Shown here in pieces: positions 45,801 through 58,470 of a stretch of DNA of 64,000 bases. Position 1 is the stretch's first letter; each line of letters starts with the position of its first letter. A model generated the notes under the pieces. It did not search any database, was not told the DNA's origin, and saw nothing but the letters and a program-made list of their open reading frames with translations. Location: positions 124,001-188,000 of the forward strand of contig SADC01001184.1 of assembly GCA_004194705.1 (NCBI GenBank), read 5' to 3'. The position numbers and the translations under genes are program-made. This DNA comes from Ditylenchus dipsaci. Lineage: Eukaryota; Nematoda; Chromadorea; Rhabditida; Anguinidae.

Positions 45801-48800
45801 GGATATGAAAAAAAAAATGTACCTTCACTTGGCGAACTCAGTGAGTTGTCCGTGGAGTCACCCAAATCGAGGATAGTACCATACTCGTCACGTCTAGTAT
45901 TAGAAGTGCGGACAGCTTTCCTGTCTTCACGGTGCTCTTGACGGCCATCCTTTCTCTTTGTGGACACGCTCACTTGGGATGATGTTGCGGCATCATCAGC
46001 GGCACCAACCGAATTCAGCCTTCGGGACTGGGTTTGATCTTCATCATTTTCTGAATCTTGATCTGAATCAGAGCTCGAGTCCTCTCCAAGGTTCCTGTCA
46101 CTTGCAACCGCATTTTGGTTGGAATTGTTGACATCCGTATTATTTTCGTCATTTTCACGCTGAGATCCGTTCTAAAAATTTTGGTTCCTTATTATTTTTA
46201 TAGCCTATATTAGACAAACCCTCTTTCTCATTGAATTTTTTCCAAAAACACTTGCATCTTCATTGTTTGAGAGCAATGTGGTAAGATCTTGCTCACTGAA
46301 AAAATTATAGTGACTACAGTAACAGTCTAGCAAAAAACATTGGATTTTTTCAAAATTTCAAAAATATTAATTTTACAGAAGCAAGCTTATAAAATACCTG
46401 TTGAGGTACTTTTCCACCACGTCAAGCACATCACCCGACTGTGAAGGGCTGTAAATGGATGGTTTGACCATACCAATTACAAGAGGAGACACAATGGCTT
46501 CAGAAGCATTCAATAGCTCAGTGATTGAATAAGTCACCAAAGCCTACAATCAGAATTAAAAAACTGCAGACTATTAATATTTTAAATTGCCTACTTGAAA
46601 AACTCGGCGACTCTTCATCATCTGTAAAAAAATGTAAGAGATATTTAAACAAATTGTAGGTGAACTTACGAAATTGTTTAAGGTCTTCTTCTTGCTCTCT
46701 TTTCCAGATGAGGTATTTAGGGAGGCTGGAAGACTAGCACGGACCAAAGACAACATTCCGGAAATAGCAACTGTTCTATAGTTAGGCATGGACTGTTTTG
46801 TGGTCTGTCCGGTAGTGGATGTGGAAGAGCTAAAGCGATATGCAGTGGCTGGGTCAGAATTGAAGTTCAGGCAAGATGCGATTGCGGATTGCACTGAAAT
46901 TTTTTAACATTAGCTAAAAATTATACACAATTTTTAAAGTTACTCATTGAAGCAGCACTTGGCGAAATAATCACAATCAGTGAGAAGATTCTAATCACTG
47001 ATCTTACAAATCGGCAAATAAGCACATCTATCTCAGGATCACGATCAGTTTGCAGATTGGCTTGCGAAATCAATGTATTTAGCAAAACATCCAAATGAGT
47101 TTCAGGGCATCGGACAAGCAGGCAAAACACAAACTTGCTAAAAAGATACATTAATGAAGCAAGAACATAATTGTAATAAAAAACCTACTCTAAGTGCGAG
47201 CTTCCACTTTGCTCTCCCAAGTGAAATATTTCCTCCACAAAAAGAGCATCTTCAGAAGTGCTCTTTACGCCAACTGTAGAAAGTCATATATTTAAAGAAT
47301 ACACCATCGTGTTATAATATGAAACAGGCAGGAATCAACAAAAAAGGAGAAACCACCAATTTTTCCTAGCCTAATGCGGTTTTGTTTGATATTTACTTTC
47401 TAGAATTAGGCAATTTTTTTTGTCAAATCGAGTATAACACCCCTGAAAATTAGCTATGAGAACTGCTGGTCCCTAGGTTTTTCAATGAAAAGCTTTTCAT
47501 TTGCTTTAATCATTTGTTAGAAACAGACCTTGAAGAAGGCTTTTGACAGCCGACCACTTGCTGAGCACAAGATTTAGCGCTCGTTTGGCAAACTTTGGTC
47601 TGAAGAAAGAGGAATATCAATCTTTGGAAATGAATGAAAAAAAATTTACGGCTCAAGGTCGTGCTCTGGTGTCTGATTGCCGTTTGGTGGTTGCTGGTGA
47701 CTTGAACGCAATTTACTTATTCTACGATTGAAGTTTTCTTGTTCAACAAGTTGTCGACCAACAGTGCGAGCCAGGAATAGTAGTAGATGGTCACCTCTTG
47801 AAGAGATATTTGTTAAAACAAATTTAATGAATCTTATTTACTTACCTCGAGTTCAATCGTGAGATCAAACTGGTTCGATTAAGAAGGTTAGACAACAACA
47901 GCTCTCTTTGGACTGTGTTGCCCACCACTAAAGCTTTACACGCACATTTTTCCCAGCAATCGCAATATGCCGTTGGAGAAGTTCGCTTTAATTTACAATC
48001 ATGATTTCGGTGGCAAGTGAAAGCACATTCAGTGCAGCAACACAGGGTTCCTGTCAAACCGCATGTTTTACACTCGAAGATGTCCTGATTGACATGCTCA
48101 TCGCCCTGAAATCGTGAAAACGGTGTATGAGAAAAAGCGGTCACAAAATTTGTGTACCGTCCAAGTAAAGCTGCAAGTGTCATTGTAACACAGAATGAAG
48201 ATGGGTGAATCGTCTGTAAAATAAGAGATAAATACAAATAATTTGAATTGCGAGAGCCACGGTTTGCAAAATTGGTGTAAATTTAACCTGGCCTAGATCC
48301 GTAAGGCATAATGGCATCTGTGATGCTGCTATCATCAACATCCATTGACAGATTCATTGAAGTGTCAGCATACTCTTCAATCATTGCCCAAAGCAAAGAA
48401 GCAGCTGTGTACGCTCGGTTCTGAACTGCAGCCACAAAGGGAGTGTAACTAAACACGTTTATATGGTAAGTTATAGACCAATGTGACTGTTTGCACTAAC
48501 CCGTTATTATCCCGTTCTTTCATCAACTCGCTTGTGAATGATCTAAAATGGCTTAGTAAGATGTCACATTATTTCAACGCTTTATAAAATATATTACCGA
48601 ATAAGAGGATGTTTGGCCAACTCTCTCGTTATTTCAATAGCAAGCCTCTGACGTTCCTTGGTAGAAGGCAACGTTGTGTCATCTGCCTTTCTTTCTTCTG
48701 CAATAAAATAAGCTTAAAACGAAAAAGGATAAAAGACTTTGGTTACCAGGTGTCTCTTTAGCCGCCTTAATTGGCTTGGACCCAGGCGTGGTTACCATTT

Positions 48801-51800
48801 CTTGCCTAAATATGACTTTATATACAAATTTATTTGAAAAAGCTAACTAACCACTTGCGATCGAATTTGCTTCTAGCAGCTTCTGCTTCTGCTGTGTCCA
48901 ATAGAAGAGAAGTGCGGAAACTATGGTCGTCTGAATCCACATCTGCCTGATCTCTGTTGGTTTTTGAGAAGGCATTCATCACAGCGACATGGAAGCTAAA
49001 TTAAAAAAATTGTTTTACTTTACATCCAAATAAAATTAATTCACATGTTTCTGTTTCCGTCTACTTTGTCGTCTACAATCATAGCTCTTTTAGTTTCAGC
49101 ACTCCCAGATGACTCCAATTGGTTTAAGATCGAGCGCACAGACTGAAGGTCGCAGTAGAGAATAGATTGCATGAGAGAAGGAATCTCCTTTAAATTCAAA
49201 AATTAATTAAGGGTTAAATTCGCGATTTTATATAAAATTTTTGTAAACATTTGCGTTTTTGTAGCTAGTAAGAATTCAATAACAAAAAATAATATACAAA
49301 CCGGTGTGATTGTTGCTGGATTTGGTGCAACGAGTACCGCGAGCAACAAAAATCGGTTCACATTCTTTGCAGCACTCTGCTTTCCCTGTGGTGGAGCACT
49401 CAATGGTGGGCCTAGATTTGAAATAATTTATTATTCAAACTGAAAGAAGAAAATCTACTCGAAGAAAGCGTTGTATTGTTGATTTCATCAGAATTTTTCA
49501 GATAACGAATTCCAATTCCGAGATCATGAACCTTCCCAGACCAATAAAGGATGGCTCCTTAAATCCGCCGACGGCATTTCTTAGTAAAGGCACCAGTTGG
49601 CCAGATGAATCACGCAAAAACAAAGTGCTTTCATCACCATAATTTTCCTGAACGCAAATAATTGCAATAAATTATACTAATAGATGAAAACTGCGAATAC
49701 CAGTGATGGCTTGCGATCGCCAACACACAAATCAGACAGAGAAAATGGCATGATGTGGTCAGAAAATAGTTTTCCGAGACAGCTCAAGCGCAAAAGATGC
49801 ACTCGGTTTTTCTTCTCAACCAGGACTCGAAAACCTGAAAGTTTCAGATAGATGTGGAACTTAAAAATTTAGAGATGCTTACCGTTTGAGTCAATTGCCA
49901 TGGCAATAATTTTTCTGACGCTCAGCGGCAGCTGCAATGCTTGAAGTTTACTCTGGAAATTTTCCGGAGATCGCAAAGTTTGGCCGTTTTGAGGTACAAC
50001 CACAAGATCATCTAGAAAAAAGTATATATGCAAGAGCTAACTTTTTTTATTAATTTTTGATAAAAAAAAACATATGGTCATCAGTCCGCAATTTGATGAA
50101 ATTTAAAAAAAGTCAAACCACTCGGCAACCCAACAAAGTAATTTAACAAAAAGATACCTTTTCTCAAAAGACGGAGGCCAATTTTAGACAGATCACCGGG
50201 AGCAACTGAATCGTTAGTTTGCTTTTGCAGTGAAGATTTGTAGACAATCCCGCAATAAGCTCCATCCACCTTGAAAAAATAATGAAGAAGCGTTTTTACA
50301 AATATAAACACTCACAATTTTCACAATACCAGTGTCGTTCTGGCTATTTTCTTCCTTGATGAAGATAACTTCCCGTAGAGACCAGGCTGTTTCCTTGACC
50401 AGAGATGGAGGAGGGATGGCTATATTAGAAACACTAGCACCACTAAGAGAAGAGGATCCTTCATCTGAAGCGGGCCTTTTGCGTACTGCTACTAAATATT
50501 TATTCCTATCTACCGAGGCACACTTTTGTGAAAAATGCAACCCTACAGGTCAATTTAACACTTCAAAAACATTTGTAAAAATTAAATGATTTTTTTGGAA
50601 AGTTATGGAGCAGCCTAGGGGTTGAAAAACGCTTTTAGCGTGGTCCATACTACCCACTCCTCATTGCCCAGTCTCAAAATAAGAAATCAAATTAGCTTAC
50701 GATTAAAAGACACTTTTCGATCTTCTGGCTTCTCCTCAACCGATGTATCATATTGTTCTGGAGTTGTGACCTAGAAAAGAGTCACATTTTCAAAAAACAT
50801 AATGCCGAAAAAAACGTCTAACGCTATAAAACCAAATCATAAAGCTTACTCGAAAGCGACAAGTTTCATTTAGCGTCCAAGCAGCTTCCATCAAAGTCCC
50901 AATCATAGGGACGCCACCGGAAAAATTGATGGCCACAGACCTTTAAATTTTGTTTATTAAACAAAATAAATTAAAATTAAATTTAGGTGTACCCAGCAGA
51001 GTATATGGGCATGGATTTGGTTCTGACTTCACTTCTAAACAAAAAATGTCTTTTTCTGATCATATAATTTGAAAGATCTAAATACCCTTCAACGATCTCC
51101 GTAGTGTCAAAAGTAACATGTTTGCGACTTTTGTTTCTACATTTCTCAAAGATCTTACGTCGCTCGTTAAACGGATAGATCCCCCTAAAACCAGTAGTTA
51201 GAGAAAAGAAATGAATTTATATCATAAACCTCCAAAAGAGGCAGTTATTCGTAGTTTGGACAGCGGAAAAGAGGGGTGACACATGTAGTTTTTCAACAGC
51301 TTCACCGTCAGGGATATCCACCAAACCTAAACCAAAAATTGAAATTTTATAGTCAGTACAAACAAGATCATACCTTCAAAAAAGGTATCAAATATCTTTG
51401 CACCGCAAGCAGCATCCATGAATGAGCTAAAAATATACAATTATTGTCATAGATAGCTAATAAGAAAATTCGAAAAAAGAACATACCCTATACGCAGCTG
51501 ATTAGTCAATACAACTGATCTCCAGGCGCATGACTCAATGTCAATGATCTTTTCTGGTTGTTCACTAAGCTGTGTAGTATCTGTCTCTATAAATTACAAA
51601 ATTAATAAGCATAGCTGGTCTAATTAAATACTGGTAAAATTTTGATCAAAAATAAATGAAAAATTGCAATTTTACCAAAAAATGAGTTTTCCATAACAGT
51701 AAAAACATACTGGAGGCATCAATAAGGCGGGAGTTGACATGGTGTGGTGAGTTGGATGGCTTTTTGTTCCTCCCCCAATTCCAGCTGTACAAACGGCCAT

Positions 51801-53976
51801 CATCAGCCAAGGCAAAAAGATCAGAGTGCATCGCAGATATTTTGATGAACTTTTCCACACCTTGTGGGAACTCAGGCCAGTATTCCAGAGCATCTCCGAA
51901 AGCCAGCTGATCAGTCACAACTGAAGAGTTTTCCCCGGAATCCTTTGATCGGTCTTTTGATTTGACATCTTCGCGTCGACGAGCGATGTCTCGAGACACC
52001 AAGTATTCATAGCCTTCGGTTGAAGCATATACCTAAAAAATACGTAAACAACATGAACCAAAATGAAAAATGTCAACATTGTCGTGGTCAATAATTGCTG
52101 CTCCAGCTCCATCGCTTCTCAGTCCAGCGTCCAAAAGGGACAGCAACTAAAAAAATATTATCTGGATTATTTCAGAAAATTATGATAATAATATTTAGAG
52201 CTTTGTAAAAAAGTGTTAAACCTACAATTTAAAAACCATAAACTTCCTAATTTGGGCATTTTTTAACTTTGAGCTTTAACGGTGCAAAGTAATTTTACTC
52301 GCAGATAAAAATTAAACAAAATAAATGAAAGTGAATAAAAATTCTGCAACTTAGTTTCAAAAGTTTTTAGCTAGCGACATCTGAACGTCTAGGTTGAAAA
52401 AAGGACTGCCCCAAATCGAAATCAAATATTTTTGAGCCGAGAAATTGTTAGAATTTAATTTAACGCTTATAAATTTAAACCTTAGAAATTACGGTATTTT
52501 TCTTGAATATTTCATTCTAGCTAATTTTGGCGCTAGTAGCGAATACGTGAAAATCGTTGGGGGGGGGGGCGTTTCTTTCGCTACTAGGGTTTTAATTTTT
52601 AATAAATAACCTCTTCATGAAGATATGCTTCACTGGTCTCATTATCCAAATCATCTCCCTCATCATCATCTCTGCTCAGCAAATTGTTAACCTAAAATCC
52701 AAAATTATATATCTTTAAGTCTTAACTAAAAAATATGCTTACAGCCTCATTGACGTTCAGATTTGTTCGCTGCAGCTCTCGCACAATTACATCACGTGTT
52801 TTGCCTTGCAGCACAACCTTAATCACAAATACATTTATTTTCAACACTCAGGCATATTTTTTGATTAGATCTTTGTTCTACTAAGTTTTTACCTGAGCTT
52901 GAGCAATCAATTCTTCAGGGATCGAAGTGACAGGAACCAGAGGCCGAGCTCGGTCAACTGAAATAATTAGCTGTTGTTTTTATTGTCATTTAATAAGCCT
53001 GAGCCTTTGTCAAAATCGAAAAATTGACTGAAGCCATTTTTAAACATTAACTTTGAAAAAACTAACCAATTACTCCAGTTCTTCCACAGAAACCACCTGG
53101 CCTTGTTCTCGCAGCCATCATCACACGTCTAATTTTGGCGGTACGATTAGCAGCAGCTGTAGCAGCGGCGGCTGCGTAAGAAGCTGCAATAACTTACGTG
53201 ATGTTAGTAAATTAGTTATTGGACAATTAGTTTTATTAAAAATTTTACTATGATGCCTACTTAGGGCTGTGAAATCAAACACGGACCTACAGTCTATCAA
53301 TAGTTTACAGTTGGAACATAGTGTTTTGGCTGTTTTTGCTTTTTATTGAAGCAAAATCACCCTTTCAATAACCTAGATCTCGACCCGGTCCCTGTATTGA
53401 ATGTTATTGACAAAGTCAACTGTATCTAAGTTTTCGATGGCAGTAAAATTACCTTGAACAGATGCAGCTGTGCTACCTGCTGGAGTGGAAGCACTAGAGG
53501 CACTTGGCTGGGAAACGACTGAAGAAGAAGCCACATCACTTGGATTGATGTCTGAAGCGATAGCGGTGGACACAGAGGTCAAGGAAGAGTTGCTGACCGC
53601 AGCACAAGGCTTTTCAGTGGACAAACAGGTTTCCACTTTGTTTTGAACAACTTCAAATGAAAGACGGGCAACACGATGGTCCTTAATTGAGCTTAGTCAA
53701 AGGGTTAATAAATGCAGTTAGCATACCTTGAACAAGAAGGCGATATGGTTGTGGCCCACAGCTGTCTGCAGAATGTGATCAGCTGGAATGTTTTCCAAGG
53801 CTTTTGTTGGCTGACCACCGTGCTTGTTGCGATAGTTTGCACATTCTTGGATCCTAAACACAAATATCTGTAATAATGTTACATCTAAAAAGGAAGCACC
53901 TTTCCACCAGTGCAACGTCGGAGGTTGAGCCAGGCAGAGCTTGCCCAAATAGAAATAGCTGCTTGTCGTCTGACAT
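39851..53976 (-). CDS. UBR5: HECT E3 ubiquitin ligase UBR5 (EDD/hyd)
   Basis: UBR5 is a giant nuclear ligase that recognises N-degrons and extends ubiquitin chains. The gene is split into many short exons with introns of about 45-60 bp. In order: start [12 protein letters not shown] at 53976; propeller-like N-terminal part ([11 protein letters not shown], about 53750); UBA domain ([11 protein letters not shown], then [16 protein letters not shown]) at about 52960-52740; further propeller blades, 52000-49450; [12 protein letters not shown] at about 50380. The UBR zinc box follows ([37 protein letters not shown]) at about 48090-47920. Next come [13 protein letters not shown] and [20 protein letters not shown] (47830-47520), an acidic region (46100-45560), a helical region ([19 protein letters not shown], about 44050) and [14 protein letters not shown]. 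The HECT domain closes the protein ([36 protein letters not shown]), with the catalytic Cys of [11 protein letters not shown] at 39949-39947 and the C-terminus KARNFGFV. The MLLE domain expected before PLFYKTS is not visible: 41620-41180 is a Ser-rich linker. Exon borders were not all resolved. Confidence 0.95.
43303..43724. mobile_element. Near-perfect palindrome in a UBR5 intron
   Basis: Arms of about 205 bases contain AACGCGGGAAGGGCTGTAAA, GCTAAGATTCAGGGCTACCC and CCACAAATCTCTG. The outer end reads TCCAATGACTGAGAG and the tip contains CTCTCAGTCTGCC and CAGTCATTAGACTG. The arm matches the host palindrome at 56410-58470. Confidence 0.75.
44692..44808. mobile_element. Small MITE in a UBR5 intron
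   Basis: The ends GTTGTGGAATTC and GAATTCCACAAC enclose a short AT-rich centre with TCTCCGGAGAATTCTCCG. It adjoins the hAT-like MITE on its right. Confidence 0.6.
44816..44998. mobile_element. 183-bp hAT-like MITE in a UBR5 intron
   Basis: The ends CAGGGATCCCATA and complement have a perfect 8-bp duplication GTTTATAC at 44808-44815 and 44999-45006. TACTTATTT units are repeated in the arms. The CAGGGAT start resembles elements B and C, but the rest differs. Confidence 0.9.
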
Positions 53977-54026
53977 TTTTACAATCTAAAATCATATATG
54001 TTATTGTTGCTTCTCTAAAAGGATCA

Positions 54027-54210
54027 TGGTTTTTGCGCGCAGTGGCATGTGCAAAATTCGAATTGGCGGGGGACACTTCTCTTTAGTCTCGCACTGTACT
54101 CTTTCAAATCATTCGAAATAACCCCTAAGAGTACAGTTTGAAACGAAAGAGAACTGTAGAGAGAAGCCAATTCAAATTTTAGACATGCCTCTGCGCGCAA
54201 AAAAACCATG
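54027..54210. mobile_element. Palindrome just upstream of UBR5
   Basis: The ends ATGGTTTTTGCGCGCAGTGG and complement lie about 50 bases upstream of the UBR5 start codon, with arms containing CAAATTCGAATTGGC-like sequence. It must lie in or next to the promoter or 5' leader. Confidence 0.65.
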
Positions 54211-56407
54211 GTCCTTTATTTTACTGAAAAACATTATTATCAATAGAAAACCCAACATCCATAGCAGAGACAACAAATATGCATTCGACTCTTGATTTAT
54301 CAAAAATGTTCATTCAACGATCGGTTTCATAAAGTGAATGCAACGCAATTCAAGTGAAATGCAACACAATTTTGGCATTTTGGTTTTGAAATAGGCTTTT
54401 TCAGGTATGTAAGTTTGCTTATGTAAGTTATTGAGGTAACTTTCAGATATGTTATGACTGAAATATTGCTTACATTCTCAGCTAGAGTTACCGTATTTCC
54501 TCTAATTAAGCCCCTTCCTATTAGAGCCACCCCTCCTAATAGAGCCCCCCCTAAAATAATGAACTTTGTTATTAACAAAGTTATAGTCAATTATGGACTT
54601 TGTTATTAAAAAAGTTATTGTAGAATATGAATTTTGTTAATAACAGGAGTTAAAAAATAAAGCCCCTACGCATATTAAAGCCCCTCTGGAAGGTAGTCAA
54701 AAAATAAAGCCCCCGGGGCTCTATTAGAGGAAATACGGTACCTAAATAGTTTATATCGAAAGCAGGATGCCAAAGTTGCGTTTCATTTCAAAAAACTATT
54801 CTAATCCAATAATAATCTATGCACCAATGCAATATTAACCTCTAAACTTTCAAACAAGCAAAAAAAATTGTTGATCTTACTATTACTTCCAATACAAGTT
54901 TTCGAAAAATTTGCTATGTCAAAAAATTTAAAAAGCAAAGTAAATTGGACAGAATGTATTTCTTTAGACTATCAATAACAAATCATTAATTCTGAGACTA
55001 AGAACAATCAAAAATTTCATCATGGGATGAAGGAATCTTGATTAGATAATCCCGATACTTAAAGGCATCTGCTGTTAAGTTTTACAAGGATCGCGCAGAG
55101 GTGCATATTTTCGATCTATTCTTTAAATTTGAGATACGCGTAATACTTTTCAAATCAATAATAAGGCAGCAGTTTGAGTACTTTTATGTCTTAAATATTT
55201 TCATGAGTGTTCTCCTCAGTTGGAAGTAATCTGAGGTGATCTTACATTTACCAGGTTTGGTTTCAACTTAATAAAAAACTTGACTTTTTCAACTTCAAAA
55301 AAAATCTTCAACTTTAAAAATATGGCAAAACAATTGCAAAATGAATTTCCAAATCAGACATGAAAGACAAAAAATTCTGGAAGTGTCGAAGTCGATGCTC
55401 TGTGCCATTGGACAAAACGCCAAGTTACAAATTCGTTTGCACACTTTAGAAAAGCCTTTTTCATTAGAACTAGAGTTGACCAACTGGCCATCTTTTATAT
55501 AGTACTTTCTCAAAAAAGTGTTTCTGACGCAACCCGAAAATTCACAAAGATTCGCTAGATATACAACGTTTTTCATCTATCTTTAGATCAAAAATTACTT
55601 CTTAAGTGTCTTAAAATGAAAAATAGCCCAGAATATTGGCTTTTCTTAATAATTTTACCACTGCAAAATTCAAATCTTTTATTATACCCCTCTCCCATCA
55701 ACTGGCAGGAGTACACTATACAGACTCCTCATTAAAATCGGTTTTAACCACTTATTCGGGTGTTTTAGCACTTTAAACGTGTAGAAAACATGTTCTTAGG
55801 TGGCGGAAGACTATTTTCAGAAAAAAATATATTTTTTGAAAATTTTGACTTTTTGCCTTGGGGACCAAGATAAACCACCTTGTATTAAGGTATTCTACCC
55901 CTTTTTGGTCACTGGAGCTGGGCAAAAAGAGTCTTGTATACATGAATGATCAAGGGTCTTGCTCGGAATTATGTCTAAGGTAAGTGAGTGCGCGCATCTC
56001 TAACCAACCAAGCCCTCTGCGCCCCCGAAGCGGGCGCAGGGGGCTTTGTTGCTTGGGGTTGAGACCCGTTTCGGAAAAAATTTCCAGTGTGTCCCGTCCC
56101 GATGTCCCATCCCGAAAAAATATACATTTTTGTCCCGTCCCGCTAGAAAATTTAAGCTAAAAAGTCCCGTCCCACGTCCCGTCCCGCCCGACGCAAATTT
56201 GGCCATTTTTCCGTCCCGAACCCCGTCCCGAAAATTTTTTTGACCTTGTCCCGTCCCGGCGTCCCGTCCCGAAATTTTTCATTGTAAATTTTATCCCGTC
56301 CTGTCCCGAAATTGGCCATATGCCATCTCTACTATTTTGAACCATTTTTGAAGGGTTGAAGGCAGGGCTTGGAACTCAAAATTTTGAAATAAAGGACATT
56401 TTTATAA
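54211..56407. other. Intergenic region, repeats only
   Basis: Bases 54491-54738 are a TA-flanked MITE (see its own entry). Bases 55852-56060 are a dispersed repeat shared with 37680-37860 (GGTCTTGCTCGGAATTATG type sequence), ending in GCGCCCCCGAAGCGGGCGC. Bases 56085-56320 are a tandem array of GTCCCGTCCCG. The remainder, 54740-55850, shows no gene. Confidence 0.6.
54491..54738. mobile_element. TA-flanked MITE ending in GGAAATACGG
   Basis: The ends are CCGTATTTCCTCTAATTAAG and GGAAATACGG, with TA on both sides. Internal repeats are TATTARAGCCCC and AACTTTGTTATTAA. Same terminal motif as 21766-21945 but different subterminal repeats. Confidence 0.8.
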
Positions 56408-56673
56408 AATAAAGGCACGTTCACAATGAGTGTCGACCTGAGTGTGAGATTTGGGGTGTTTTTAACGCGGGAAGAGCTGTACTTTTTTTCTTGACCAAAA
56501 CTTTTTTTCTGTTGGTATCATTTTGTAGCTAAGATTCAGGGCTTCAAAATGAGGTATTGTCAAGCCACATCTGAAATGAAAAATTGGGGTAAAAATGCTT
56601 AGGTCCGCACTCAGGTCGACACTCAGGCCCACACTCTGTGAGTGTCGACCCGACTGTCGACCTGAGTGCGGAC

Positions 56674-58279
56674 CAGGGGTGGAACGGAATTCCGATTTCC
56701 GTCTTCCGATTTCCGATTTCCGGCACTTTTTCTCTTCCGTTTTCCGATTTCCGAAAAAATAGGGCGAATTTCGGAAATTTCGGAAGAGAATAGTTCACTT
56801 GAAAAATATTTTCGAAGTATTTTTTGCAGAAATGTCTTGCAAGGAAATGGAAGTTACAGCTTTGCGGAGCGTACACACTCATTTGGGCGGAACTCATTTG
56901 GGCGCCCTCATTTGGGTGAAACTCATTTGGGCGCCCTTGTTTGGGCGACCTCATTTGGGCGCCATTACTATATAGTGATTTTAAAATTATTTAAATAGTC
57001 TGAAAAGGCTATGCTAATTTCCGAGGTAGCATGTGAACCATCGGGTACCTGCCTAAAAAGAGTATCCAGCTCCACAATCCAAAAATTTTAGATTTTGTCA
57101 AAAAAATTTAAAACCATTGTATTGTACTCAAAACCAAGCGTTTAACATGGTTTAATGATACCCAAACAGCAACTTTACTAAAAAAAGCTCGTGCCGAGGT
57201 AGGTACGTGACTTAAAAAAGTATCTATTTGAATAATTTTGACACCGGTGTCAAAATTATCTCCCTCTCCCCCGATCCTCGGTGTGAAGTGTTACTTTATT
57301 ACTTAAATCATGAACGATAAACGACTTAACTTGCGACCATATACTTAGAACTCATTTAGCTAGTTAAAATGGAGATGAAAAATAAAGTTTACACTCAGAT
57401 TGACTCGAACCAGCAACCTCGCTGACGTGTATATGAAGCTCCGCAGCAACCCCACCCCAATTTAGACCAAGTGCTCGTCCACTCGGATCAAATTTTTTTA
57501 AATGCTTTTTCGGGTTTCGAAACAATTTTTCTGCACTAATTCGAGCATGCTGAAGATGGTTCGACAATGGTAAAATCACGCTTTTATCGAGAAATTTTCG
57601 AGTTATTGCTAACGATTGATTTTGATAAATCAAGAATTAGCAATAACTCAAAAATTTCTCGATAAAACGTGATTTTACCACTGTCAAACCATCTTCAGCA
57701 TGCTTGAATTAGTTCAGAAAAATAATCTTGAAATCCACAAACGTGAAAATTTTTGATCCAAGTAGACGACCACTTGGACATCCACCGCCGAGATTGCTGG
57801 TTCGAATCCACCTGGGTGCACACTTCATTTTTTACCGTAATTTTAAATATAAAAAGACGAACGTTTGACCGTTCAGGACATTTGGGTGAAAAACCCCTAC
57901 TCAAAATAAACCCCTACTCTGAAGTTACCTGGATATCAACCTGTCCAGGTGGTACTCAACCCTAGATTTGGGATTGAAAGTGGACCATTGAATGGGGATC
58001 TGTAACACTGAGGCTGGAGGTAAATATCACTGTTGAGGTTGAAATTCACTATATAATAATGGCGCCCAAATGAGGGCGCCCAAATGAGTACGAACCGATG
58101 CATGTGTACAACATTAAATTTTGGCACTAGGAAATTTTTTGAATTTCTTCCGATTTCCGTCTTCCGATTTCCGATTTCCGGCAGTTTTTTTCTTCCGATT
58201 TCCGACTTCCGGTTTTGAGAATTTTCTACTTCCGGTTCCGATTTTTGTTCCGACTTTTTTGTCTTCCGTTCCAGCCCTG
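56674..58279. mobile_element. hAT-like element G
   Basis: The ends CAGGGGTGGAACGGAA and TTCCGTTCCAGCCCTG are flanked by a perfect 8-bp duplication GTGCGGAC at 56666-56673 and 58280-58287. Subterminal arrays of TTCCGATTTCCG occur on both sides. The interior has CATTTGGGCG repeats (56878-56960 and, inverted, 58060-58090) and a copy of the tRNA-like hairpin at 57380-57830. No transposase frame. Confidence 0.9.
57380..57830. repeat. Hairpin repeat with inverted tRNA-like ends, second copy
   Basis: Same organisation as 9586-10016: outward-facing GGTTCGAATCCACCTGGGTG-like ends, GCATGCTGAAGATGGTT arms and a centre with AACGATTGATTTTGATAAAT. It is inserted inside element G. Confidence 0.7.
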
Positions 58280-58470
58280 GTGCGGACCTAAGCATTTTTA
58301 CCCCAATTTTTCATTTCAGATGTGGCTTGTCAATACCTCATTTTGAAGCCCTGAATCTTAGCTACAAAATGATACCAACAGAAAAAAAGTTTTGGTCAAG
58401 AAAAAAAAGTACAGCTCTTCCCGCGTTAAAAGAACGCTTGGGTCGACACTTTTATGTGAACGTACCTTAA

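Larger units (their letters stand above)
56408..58470. mobile_element. Palindromic host element H, split by a hAT-like insertion
   Basis: The left arm 56408-56673 and right arm 58288-58470 are inverted repeats with ACGTTCACA at the outer end, TTAACGCGGGAAGAGCTGTA and GCTAAGATTCAGGGCTTC in the arm, and TCGACACTCAGG-type repeats at the tip. The arm is homologous to 43303-43724. The tip region is interrupted by element G. Confidence 0.75.

Noticed and set aside
47543..47731. Plus-strand reading frame of 62 residues within UBR5
   Set aside because: The minus strand here encodes conserved UBR5 exons ([20 protein letters not shown]). The plus frame is its shadow.
57750..57840. tRNA gene
   Set aside because: The B box is good, but there is no matching acceptor stem or anticodon arm, and the sequence recurs as part of a hairpin repeat.
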